In this document: positions 42,047 to 50,200 of the stretch, piece after piece | Position numbering within the stretch: position 1 is the first letter of the stretch | Layout of the letters: every line of letters begins with the position of its first letter | From: Lepus europaeus | Taxonomy: Eukaryota; Chordata; Mammalia; Lagomorpha; Leporidae | Direction of reading: 5' to 3' | DNA length: 64,000 nt | NCBI RefSeq assembly: GCF_033115175.1 | Contig: NC_084834.1 | Location: 120,028,275 to 120,092,274 of the forward strand | Made by a program: the position numbers and the translations under genes | Notes under the pieces: generated by a model | Seen by the model: only the letters and a program-made list of their open reading frames with translations | Database searches by the model: none | What the model was told of the DNA's origin: nothing

Positions 42047-45000
42047 CCTCTGTTGCTCTGCCTTTCAAATAAATAAATCTTAAAAAAAAAAAAAAGTCCT
42101 GAAATGCAACTACCCACAAGCAGAGAGCGAGCGCTTACTCTCCAGGAACTGCATTTGGCTGTCCTCCGTGTTGATGCAGACTTCATTGAAGCCCTCAGTG
42201 GGTGCCCTGCTGTGCTGGATCCTGTTTGAAGCCAGAGAGTGGAGGACACTGGTTTTCCCCGCTCCATCCAGGCCCAGTACCAGGATCTGCTTGTTTTTCT
42301 CCTATGACACAAAAAACAAATCAATAAATCTGGGCTACCAGGGCTTGTTCTTCTGGCTCTGGCAGCTTCCCTGCCTGTGGTAAGACCCAGTAATAACCGT
42401 GGAAGTGTAAACCGGCACTAAATGTTGCAGAACACGTTTTATAGGTCTAGAACTGTCCCAGTCAGTGAATCTCTTCTAAGTAGCCATTAGTTATGTGATG
42501 CTAATCTCATATCCTCCATCTGACTCTTGTTCAGTGTATCAAGTAAATGGCTTTCTCTCCAGGGCCAGTTTTCACATTTTGCTTCTTGAGTTCACGTCCG
42601 TGGAGGCAGCACCAGGACTGAGTTTGCTTTTTGGGGTCCGTGGTGCACCTGTTGACGGAGCCGCTCTGCCTGTAGGCATTGTAGGCCTCACATTATTATC
42701 AATCCTACTGTCTTCACCATTGGAGGGCTAGGTTATGAGGTCTTGGGCAAGGCTCCCCTTTGCAATACAAGCATCATGATTAAATGCAAAGGTTAGGGTG
42801 ATAGAAATTGTTGTCAGTCGCAATCACAAATGAGAATTTGTTTCATAATGTGATATTAGAAGCTGATGAACTAGACCTAAACTCAGAAGCTTTCTACCAG
42901 GCTTACTTAGAAGTTTTCTACCAACAAACCAGCCTTAGAAATCTTTATGGCAAAAGACCTCGGGACAAGAAGGGCAGGTTGGCATAAAAACAGAAACATA
43001 AGGTCCAGAGCACTCAGAAGTGTAGTTCCTATGGTGCAAACCTTAAACATTTATTTACTTACTTATTTAAAATACAAAGGGAGAGAGACAAAGACAAAGA
43101 CACACAGCCCATCTTATGATTCCCTCCCCAAATGCCAACAACAGCCAGGACTAGACCAGGCCAAAGTCAGGAGTCAGGAACTCCATGCTTGTCTCCCACC
43201 TGGGTGGAAGAGACTCAGCTACTTAAGCCATCACCTGCTGCTTCCCAGGAAGCCAGATTCAAAAGCCAAGCCAGGACTTGATCCCAAGCACTATGATGTG
43301 GGAGGCGGGTGTCCCAAGTGGTGCCTTCAGGCCACCGCTCCATGGCGCGAACTTTACTGTAAATCAAATAAAGGACCAATAATAGAGCCGTACTGCTCAC
43401 AGGAATTCAATTCTGCTCCCAAAGAAGCTTGTCATGCACATAACACACTAGTAACTGTCTTCAATGCCACTGGTTTAGGACAGCAGTCTTGCACCTGCCT
43501 GCTTGTCTGCATGAACACTAAATGTTGACACTGGACTTAGGCTGGGTTTCTGGAAAAAAGCGACCCTACACCCGTTTAGACTATCTATCGTGCCTCCTTT
43601 TTAAAAAAGATCTATGTAGAGGCAAGAGGTTTGCAGGTCTGGCCCACTGGAGACTTGTATGGAGTCATATGTAGGCCACGTAGTGAGTAACAGAATTGGG
43701 GGGGGGGACACATATTTGTTCTTAGAGTGAATTCTTGTTGGCTCTTAAAGCAAATGGTTTTATCAGAATGTAACTGCACTGAATACATCTTTCTCTTCCT
43801 TTTCATATTCTGATGAACAAAAGCTAACTACTGGTCTTGTGACTAAGGAGAGTGGCTGTTCTAACAATGCTTGCTTGTGAATCCCAGAAGCCAGCCTTGA
43901 GAAAGGCAGCTCAAATTGCAAGGTTAATTTAGCCCTCTGCAGCCTGCACGGCTGCAGTTTGGGATTTATTGGAGCGGACTGGACAGGGGGAAGAAAAACT
44001 AAGGGCCCAATAAGCATGGGCTCTAGGCTATGTGAGCTCCATCCTGACGGATGACACACTGGAATCTCCTAACACAACACTTGCCTCTTGCAGAACTCAG
44101 CCAAAGAGTGTTTCTTTTTGTAGCTGCACAGTTGTGTAGACGGTGCTGCTATTCCCTGCTCATGATAAAAGTTCCTCAAGGAATTGCACTGATTCTGAAA
44201 TGGATAAAATGCCCTACTGAAGACCTGCAACCGGCCTTGGCATCTATCGACTCCTCCCTCGCTGTGAGTCACGTGTTCAGCAGCCCAATGTTCACTGCTT
44301 GAAAGCCCCAGTTCCAGACCCCCGTCTGCTACAGTCCTCATCTACCAGTAGATTAAACTCTCTCTCCTCCATCCTCAAACCTTGCCTTCATTCTTCTGAC
44401 TCAACGCAGTGGACAAGGACTGGATTTGGGGGGTGAACCAACGGAAGGAAGACCTTACTCTCTGTCTCTCTCACTAACTCTGCCTGTCAAAAAAAAAAAA
44501 AGTGTTTGTGCCCTATCCTCCCGTATCTAAATGCTACAAGCCATTCCACAACTGTGCCATGGTGAAGAAGAGGGACTAGACCCACAATGCTTGCTTGGAA
44601 CCGGCACTTGTACCAAGTGCCCGGGGTGCAGTGCCAGCTTTGCTCCTGACTCCAGCTCCCTGCACACCCTGGGAGGCAGCTGCTGATGGCTTGAGTACTT
44701 GGATCCCCACCACCCACATGGGAGACCTAGAATGGGTTCCTGGCTCCTGACTCTGGCCTGACCCAGTAGTAGCTCATGTGGGCATTGGGAGAATGAACCA
44801 ATAAATGGAAATCTCTTTCTCTCTTCTCTCTCTCTCTCTGCCTCTCCCCCTCCCTCCCTGTCACATCAAATAAACTTTGAAAAATAAAAGTGCATGTGTT
44901 CAAGGAAGAGTGGCACCAAGAAACGCTGCCAGTCATGGACCTGAACAGCCAAAGTGACTCCATTTTAAAACAATAAAAAAAGCAGCCTCCGTTTCCCATA

Positions 45001-45193
45001 GCAGACCCGAGTCCTTGTACAAGCAGGCATTCAGGCATTCCGGAGATGTCAAAGGTCACCAGGGACAGCTAGCTCGGGAGACCAAGGACAGCACAGTAGA
45101 GATTGCTGAACAAAGTAACTCCCTGTGCCCAGAGCTTCCGTGCTGTGAGCCCCCGCTGCAACTCCCTGTACCCAGAGCTTCCATGCTGTATGT

Positions 45194-45229
<36 letters not shown>

Positions 45230-46633
45230 CCTGATGTAGCCCTTTTTTTCCTGTAAAAACTCTCCCAAACAAAGACCGGGGCCTCACTCCTTCCTCCGCT
45301 GTGCCGGTTGGTTGGATGGGGTCCCTGTCGCGGCTTGCACTCCCGAATAAACCTTGCTTTTGCAGCTCGGTGTGATCGACTCTCTGGGGGTCTCTGCGGG
45401 GATCTAACGACCTGGGCACAACAAACCCATTCCCCACCATCCCCATCAGGGGCCTCCTCTGGTTACCCCCAGGTACTTCAGCAATTCTAAGCTGCACATC
45501 CCCTGCTCCCATCCTCCCCTCCCCCCCCATACACACATTTTAACATCTCTGAAATTGGAACACGTTTCACAGTAGGTAGGATGCTGTATTTTGGTTGGCA
45601 GCATTTTTTTTTTTTTTTCTTTCTTAGTGGGACCTAAACTATTAGCATCTTAGACCCTACGCAGTATTGTGGGTTAAGTCGGCTCCGCACTCTCTTCCGG
45701 GACACACTGCTGCCCCTAAGCCCATCCTACCTAGAAATCCTTGCTTCCCAAGGGTTCAGATGTGACATTTGTGGCTGGGAATCCCACTGTTCTTTGTCAG
45801 AATCCACTCCTTTGGCAAACACGGATCTCAGCGGCTCGCGTTTTATTAGAGAGCAGGTGTCCGTTCATAGCTGAAATTGTTACAGGCAGGAACTGCAGGG
45901 CGCCGGGCCCAGCGCGCTGACCCAGGTGAGGCCTGTTTCCCTCTCTCGGTGAACGCACCGTCCCCGCAGGACGCTGCAGGTCCGACAACCAGGCAGGCAC
46001 ACATCCCGCGCGGGGCCCAGAGGCGGCCGCCTGCAAGCGTGGATGTCTCCGACCGAAGAGCTCGCGCGCCGGACTCGCGGTCGGGTGGGCGCTGGACAGA
46101 GCCCGGCCGCTGCGGGGCCCACGCCGCGTCCCCCAGGCCGATGGGGGCCTCTTCGGCCTCCACGCGGGCTTGGGGGGTCCGGGCGGAGCTGGGGACACCG
46201 TCACTCGAGGCTCGCACCGCCCCTTCCACCCGCGGGACACCCGATCCTCGGCGCGCGGCTCGGGCTGGGACGTAACAGAGCCGGCGCCCGGCGGCCTCGG
46301 CGTTCGTGGCCTGGGAGGCCAGGGTCCCGCCCGGCCGTCTCTTACCCGCAGCGGCGGCGGGCTCCCCGCCACGGTGGGGCCGCTCTGGCCTTGCTTTCCT
46401 CTTGCTTCCTTCTCGGTCTCGGCCTCCGTCTCCGTCTCGGCCTCCGTCTCCGTCTCGGTCTCGGCCTCCGTCTCCGTCTCGGCCTCCCTCTCCGTCTCGG
46501 CCTCCGTCTCCGACCGGTGTCCCTTCCTCTCTTCCTCCCCCTTCCTCTTACTCCGCTCCTTCGCTTTTTCTTTCCCCGGATCCTTGTCTTTCCTCCAAGT
46601 CCTCTCCTCCCTTTTCACTCCGCCCCTCTCCAT
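34946..46633 (-). CDS. ARL9: ARL9, ADP-ribosylation factor-like GTPase 9
   Basis: Complete coding gene in four exons (46633-46346, 42301-42139, 38692-38517, 35125-34946; 807 nt, 268 residues) with GT-AG introns and matching phases. The G domain starts at residue 97. It shows the P-loop GLDGAGKT, the switch-I threonine in APTEGFN and the NKQD guanine-specificity motif (NKQ ends exon 3, D starts exon 4). Switch II reads LEIGGSE instead of the DxxGQ of Arf proteins, as also in its relative ARL10, so intrinsic GTP hydrolysis is probably altered. The usual SAK/TCAT motif is replaced by FGTQ. The N-terminus lacks a Gly2 myristoylation site; it is a 96-residue Lys/Arg/Glu-rich extension with an (ETEA)n-like hexamer repeat. 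It lies head-to-tail 2.3 kb downstream of SRP72, as in human. Function of the family member is poorly known. Confidence 0.95.
35167..35470 (+). mobile_element. C-SINE in ARL9 intron 3
   Basis: Forward copy immediately next to exon 4, with 'ggtggcatagtagggtaaag' head and A-tract 35450-35470. Confidence 0.9.
35471..36828. other. ARL9 intron 3, no repeat recognised
   Basis: About 1.35 kb of intron without a SINE. There is a purine-rich stretch at 35913-35998 and a (GGGGGTG)n-like stretch at 36575-36612. No exon is supported. Confidence 0.5.
36831..37180 (+). mobile_element. Young C-SINE in ARL9 intron 3
   Basis: Head 'ggccggtgccgcggctcact', A-rich tail with C interruptions. The duplication 'cagaatactc' lies at 36821-36830 and 37181-37190. 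Confidence 0.95.
37300..37720 (+). mobile_element. Ancient L1M fragment
   Basis: 'caaatctgacaacaccaagt', 'gagactcactggtaattaag' and 'gcaaaccgataaccaataca' follow L1 3' ORF2 order; heavily decayed. Confidence 0.6.
37748..38070 (+). mobile_element. C-SINE in ARL9 intron 3
   Basis: Forward copy 'caggggccagtgctatggtg', tail 'caaataaataaaaataaata'. Confidence 0.9.
38150..38475 (+). mobile_element. C-SINE (old) with (TG)n tail
   Basis: Forward diverged copy ending in 'gatataaa' plus (TG)11 at 38454-38473. It is 40 bases from the exon 3 donor. Confidence 0.75.
38517..38692 (-). CDS. ARL9: ARL9 exon 3
   Basis: Acceptor ...cctggtag|TTGGCG, donor AAGCAG|GTAAGA. Encodes (I)GGSEPFRSHWEAYLPRG, then LLLIFVVDSADHERLPEAKK and ends LPLVVFANKQ. 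Confidence 0.96.
39036..39062. repeat. (AAAT)n microsatellite
   Basis: About six AAAT units in ARL9 intron 2. Confidence 0.9.
39312..39580 (+). mobile_element. hAT-type DNA transposon fragment
   Basis: 'gggagttggcaaactatggc' at the left, 'gaatggcttttatatgagtg' in the middle, and 'gttgagtcattccaatagag' with 'accgagtggcctgcaaagcc' at the right. These match the widespread mammalian element beginning 'ggtcggcaaactatggcc'; I do not give a family name. Confidence 0.7.
39573..39757. repeat. 60-bp tandem repeat, three copies
   Basis: Three copies of a unit containing 'tttactctctgtcc', 'gctcatgggcctgtgtttag' and 'gaacccagtaaa'. The first is 63 bases; the next two are about 60 and nearly identical. 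The array starts inside the right end of the hAT fragment. Confidence 0.92.
39905..40195 (+). mobile_element. C-SINE (old)
   Basis: Forward copy: 'gtgtggagcgggttaagcca' head, 'tttgtctttcaaaaatgtgg' tail. Confidence 0.75.
40196..40688. other. ARL9 intron 2, nothing recognised
   Basis: AT-rich start (40200-40260), then unique sequence; open frames on both strands look incidental. Confidence 0.4.
40690..40945 (-). mobile_element. C-SINE
   Basis: Reverse copy; the head side is 'cactacgccgcaacgccaac'. Confidence 0.82.
40985..41331 (-). mobile_element. Young C-SINE
   Basis: Reverse copy, 'tttgacaggcagagttagac' to 'gagccgcggcaccggcc'. The flank 'tgccatttcatt' on both sides is the duplication. Confidence 0.94.
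41745..42095 (+). mobile_element. C-SINE in ARL9 intron 2
   Basis: Forward copy with (CT)n at 42012-42040 and tail 'caaataaataaatcttaaaa'. Confidence 0.88.
42139..42301 (-). CDS. ARL9: ARL9 exon 2 (P-loop)
   Basis: Acceptor ...gtcatag|GAGAAA, donor GGAGA|GTAAGC. Encodes EKNKQILVLGLDGAGKTSVL through HSRAPTEGFNEVCINTEDSQ to QFLE. Confidence 0.97.
42311..43045. other. ARL9 intron 1, nothing recognised
   Basis: No SINE or exon seen; old unassignable sequence. Confidence 0.4.
43050..43345 (-). mobile_element. C-SINE (old)
   Basis: Reverse copy: 'tatttacttacttatttaaa' tail side, 'gtgggaggcgggtgtcccaa' head side. Confidence 0.72.
43830..44420 (+). mobile_element. Possible old LTR
   Basis: A unit ending in 'attaaactctctctcctcca' and 'caaaccttgccttcattctt' looks like an LTR polyadenylation and U5 region. 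No matching ends or duplication were found, so this is tentative. A decayed C-SINE tail follows. Confidence 0.35.
44425..44502 (+). mobile_element. C-SINE tail fragment
   Basis: 'ggtgaaccaacggaaggaag', CT stretch and A-tract only. Confidence 0.8.
44590..44888 (+). mobile_element. C-SINE (old)
   Basis: Forward copy ending 'catcaaataaactttgaaaa'. It abuts the LTR-like unit to the right. Confidence 0.78.
44892..45425 (+). mobile_element. Endogenous retrovirus LTR-like unit (probably solo)
   Basis: It shows a U3-like part with a 30-bp segment ('aactccctgtgcccagagct') repeated after 43 bases (45117 and 45160) and an interrupting run of 33 T (45197-45229). It then has 'cactcccgaataaaccttgc' as a polyadenylation signal and a U5-like end before 'gggcacaaca'. 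The layout fits a class I (gammaretrovirus-like) LTR. No internal retroviral sequence follows. Exact ends and target-site duplication were not found. Confidence 0.6.
45197..45229. repeat. (T)33 tract
   Basis: Uninterrupted thymidine run inside the LTR-like unit. Confidence 0.95.
46346..46633 (-). CDS. ARL9: ARL9 exon 1
   Basis: ATG at 46633-46631 (context GGGATGG) opens MERGGVKREERTWRKDKDPG; the exon ends at CTGCGG|GTAAGAG. I chose this ATG because it is the first in frame: the frame is open upstream to about 47005 but without an ATG. Downstream comes a basic segment, then the Glu/Thr/Ala hexamer repeat, then GSPPPLR at the junction. Confidence 0.85.
46411..46513. repeat. Coding hexanucleotide repeat in ARL9
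   Basis: About 17 units of GAGACG or GAGGCC (minus strand) encode alternating Glu-Thr and Glu-Ala pairs with one Glu-Arg and one Glu-Lys interruption. The 6-base unit keeps the frame if copy number changes. Confidence 0.92.
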
Positions 46634-46742
46634 CCCCACAGCCTCGGATCCCTCCCCGGCCCCGCGCGCCCGCGCGCCCCAGCCTCGGCGCTGGGCCCCG
46701 GCGGGTGTGGCCCTCGCGGGGGACGCAGGACCGCGACGTAGC

Positions 46743-46810
46743 GGCCGGTGGCGTAGCCTACCCCCGCGCTCCCCACGGCCGGTGGCGTAGCCTACCCCCG
46801 CGCTCCCCAC
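46743..46810. repeat. Exact 34-bp tandem duplication
   Basis: Two identical 34-base copies, 46743-46776 and 46777-46810, containing 'ggtggcgtagcctacccccg'. It lies in the ARL9 leader, 110 bases upstream of the chosen ATG. Confidence 0.97.
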
Positions 46811-46910
46811 GGCCGCCGCCTGCCCCAGGGCGCACAGCAGCCGGACTCGCAGCCGGCTCGCCGAAACCCCGAGGCGGAGGAGGGAAGGGCGGGAGCGCCG
46901 GAGAGGGCAT
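46758..46910 (-). other. Upstream open frame in ARL9 leader
   Basis: ATG at 46910-46908 opens a 50-codon frame (MPSPALPPFP...) that stops at TAG 46760-46758, inside the second 34-bp copy met by transcription. If transcribed it would be an uORF ahead of ARL9. Removing one 34-bp copy would put this ATG in frame with ARL9. Confidence 0.45.
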
Positions 46911-47254
46911 GGAGCCCAGGCAAGGGGGCGCGGGAGGTCCCGAGTGGGCGTGGGGACCGCCCGGAGCGGCGGATCGTCGGGGCAGGAACGCGCGCCTGGC
47001 GCCACTCTCTACAGCGGGGCTTCCTTGGCCAGGCAGGGTGGCTCGGGCGCTCCGAGCCGCCTTAGGCGTCTGCCCCGCCGGTGTCCCCGAGGGCTCCAGG
47101 CCTTCGCCGCTCGGAATGCCGAACCGGGCAAGGCAACATCGCGACCTCCCCCCGGGAGTGTCTGCAGCCCGTTAAGGACGCGTGGGGAAATGTGAACCCT
47201 TGTACTCTCGATTTCCTGTAGTTTTAAAAGCGCGGGGGAAGGAGGGGCGGTGGG

Positions 47255-47468
47255 CGCAAGCTGCACCCCACACCCCGTATCTCAGGGCCTGGTTTAAGTC
47301 AGGGCTACCCGGCTTCACGCATCTGATGGCCCCAGTACTTGGAGCCCTGCCATACACGTTAAGTCCTGGCCTCCACCTGGTCCAGCCCTGCCTGATGCTG
47401 GCATTTGGTGAGTGAACCAGCAGACGGAATCTCTCTCCATCTATCTAGCTTTTCAAGTAAAAGGAAAA
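47255..47468 (+). mobile_element. C-SINE (old, shortened)
   Basis: Forward, 'gtatctcagggcctggttta' body and 'tgagtgaaccagcagacgga', tail 'ttttcaagtaaaaggaaaat'. Confidence 0.6.
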
Positions 47469-47869
47469 TAAACTGAAAAGCAGAAAAAAGCCCCTATGCT
47501 GGGGCTGTGGAGATGAACTCCGTGCCGGGGCCATGGCTGCTGGCAAGCCAAAACCGCAGCCCGGCTGCACGGTTCACACGCAGGAAACTTTGTCACCTCG
47601 GTTTCAAACAGCCTCGAGGCAACAGCCGGTGCAGGTTCCAGACGCAACAGTCTGAAGGTTAGCTGTTTCCCTTAAGCTTGAAAGTGCTGTGCTTAATATC
47701 CTTAACTTGTGTTTATTTATAGACATAACCAACATGATGAACTCTCAGCAGTTTAAAACGGGTTCTCTCAATCCAACTGTATCAGTTTTGTGGCTCTGGT
47801 GGGAGGGGCAGGAGATAATTTTAAAATACTCAATTTAAAAGAAAATGCCTCCCCCCCACCACCACCACC

Positions 47870-48147
47870 ACAGGCAGAGTGGATAGTGAGAGAGACAGAG
47901 AGAAAGGTCTTCCTTTGCCGTTGGTTCACCCTCCAATGGCTGCTGTGGCCGGCGCATCGCGCTGATCCGAAGCCAGGAGCCAGGTGCTTCTCCTGGTCTC
48001 CCATGGGGTGCAGGGCCCAAGCACTTGGGCCATCCTCCACTGCACTCCCGGGCCATAGTAGAGAGCTGGCCTGGAAGAGGGGCAACCGGGATAGAATCCG
48101 TAATCCATCGCCCTGACCGGGACTAGAACCCACAGCGCCGGCCTAAA
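47870..48147 (-). mobile_element. Young-type C-SINE
   Basis: Reverse copy: 'aggcagagtggatagtgaga' at the left, 'gaacccacagcgccggcc' at the right; the head is shortened. Confidence 0.88.
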
Positions 48148-48306
48148 AGAAAATTCTTATATTAACCAGAAGTCCTCCATAAAACGGTAACCCTCCATAA
48201 AACGCTAACACCCAAAGCATGTTAACCCATAATCCATAGTCACTGCTACAATGTTATTTCAACATGTCACAGTGAAGAGACCTATCCACATTGGGTCATA
48301 CTGCTC

Positions 48307-48307
<1 letters not shown>

Positions 48308-48349
<42 letters not shown>

Positions 48350-48350
48350 G
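48308..48350. repeat. (CT)n(AC)n microsatellite
   Basis: CT dinucleotides followed by AC dinucleotides between SRP72 and ARL9. Confidence 0.93.
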
Positions 48351-48918
48351 GAAGTGTCTATGTCACTGGCTAAGGGGCCTATCCAAGAGATGAAATAATT
48401 ACCAGAAAGTTAAGGCAGATGTCTACTTCATTTGACAATTTTAACTTATTTATTTGAACTGAGGTTTTAGTTAGGTAACAATGGCAGTCAATAACAATGA
48501 CTACACAAAAAATTATAAATTTCACTGTTGTGCCTCGGGTCCAAATTTTCAATGATGTTTAATTTTCACCAAGATCCTGTTGCTTAGTTAACCAAAGAAA
48601 GTACCCTTCACCACAGGAAAATAATGGAATGGGTCCTGAATAAGAAAGTTACTAACAGTTGCAGGTGTAATGGGCTGTATATTCAGAAGGAATAATATCT
48701 GTCACACCAGCCAGAAGACTGTCCCCTGTGAGCTCAGAGAAGTATTGTGCCATAATAAGTCATTCTGATTTTAAGCAGATCTCATTTAGGCGCACTGTAG
48801 ACCCTCGTTATGCTAAACTGAAAGGCAGTGCCCCGTCTCTTACCTTGTAAAGGAGGAAAACCTTTGTAAAAGCTATGAAGAAGTTTCAATAAATGTGTTC
48901 AGATTCAAACAGCAGCAC

Positions 48919-50022
48919 TTTATTAACAAGGGCAGAGTAATCTGATCACAGGAAATACTTATAAGTTTAGAATAAATGATTTGGGGCAGCATAAAATGAG
49001 TACTAACAAGGGCAGGCGTCCCAGTGTGTCTCTCACAGCTGTTCAGTGTGAAGCCGGCTTGTAAGCAGGGAAAGACAAGGCAACACTTACGCAAGTCCCC
49101 TGTAAAATACTTCATTAATTTCAAAGGGTCACGAACCGTCATAACCCGTAACTAGAAACAGAAGCCTGTTAACTGGGCCAAATAGTTCTGTTAGATTTTA
49201 ACGCTGCCTGGTACTGATTCTCTCTCTACGTAATGAGGCCAATGTTCATGTTTTTGATAGGGGTCATTAACCTTTCTGATGGAGACAGTTCAAAGCCATC
49301 TCATCTCAGAACACTGGGTCTAAGTCTCAACTTCTTGCCATACTGACACATCTTCCTTGAAGTCTTTAGTGATGTTACGTCAACATATTAACATCATCTG
49401 AAAACCCAGTGTGCACAAGAGAGTCATTCGTGTATACAAATCCATTATGGAGAGGATCCCGTATTCTAGAATCACATGCCACAACCTATGGCTAAAATGA
49501 CTTCTTGTGGCCACTCAAGTCAAGAACACCAGTGTTTTAGTAAGGTCCCTTCTCAACACAGAACATTTCTAAGCAGGTATCTGGAATGCTCAGAAGATTC
49601 TACTTTTAGTCTCCTAGGGCCTCCTAAGCTGTAACTGAAAGTGGGAACGAGGGTCTTCTGACTGGAGCTGAAAGAGCAGAAAACAGTTTCTGTCTAAATC
49701 CTGGGAAGCCGCACATAACGTGCCTTTTTGTGACACTGAGAGAAGAGCAAATCCACACACAAAGATAAAGGAAGCAACAGACATCAAGGTGGAGCAATGC
49801 CCAATCGTTCTCAGCGATCACCTGCGCAAAGCTGGGGGCACAGTGGGCCACTTCTGCCTGGGTGGTCTGGGGAGGATGTGCTGTTTGATGCCCGCGAAAA
49901 TGATTGTACGAAAATATGGGGATGGAAGAGGGAGCAGCTCTGTGCTTCTTGCTCTGTTGCCTTTATTATGTTCCTAGCGCCACTGAGACAGTTAAAAACA
50001 GCCTGCGACAGCAGTGTTCTCG
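48919..50022 (-). terminator. SRP72: SRP72 3'UTR with polyadenylation signals
   Basis: A proximal AATAAA lies at 49967-49962, 56 bases after the stop, and a distal one at 48924-48919, 1.1 kb after it. I place the end at the distal signal because a long 3'UTR is expected; use of the proximal one is possible. No repeat interrupts the stretch. Confidence 0.55.
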
Positions 50023-50200
50023 TCACCAGCCACCTTTTCCACCTTTCTTCTTTTTCTGTTGCTGTTTCTTTTTTGTTGCTGGCGCTCCTGCAGGTTTCTG
50101 GTGTCTCGGGGGGATGATGTTACTCGTGGAGGCAGACACGGCTGCTGCACTGCCAGGCCTTGGAGACGTGGGCGGGCTGCTCACGGTTTTACTGGCGTCC
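50023..50200 (-). CDS. SRP72: SRP72 last coding exon
   Basis: Acceptor ...gatttcag|GGACGCC. Encodes DASKTVSSPPTSPRPGSAAA to KKKKGGKGGW and TGA (50025-50023). Confidence 0.97.

Larger units (their letters stand above)
45850..47235 (-). promoter_or_regulatory. ARL9: CpG island at ARL9 5' end
   Basis: CpG-dense block of about 1.4 kb covering ARL9 exon 1 and its upstream leader. Open frames appear in most frames because of base composition. No TATA box is obvious. It should hold the ARL9 promoter; the SRP72 3' end lies 1.7 kb further upstream. Confidence 0.75.

Noticed and set aside
45877-47175. Plus-strand frames of 130-290 codons opposite ARL9 exon 1
   Set aside because: Shadows of the GC-rich island and of the hexamer repeat (Ser/Val or Pro/Ser-rich reading of the complement).
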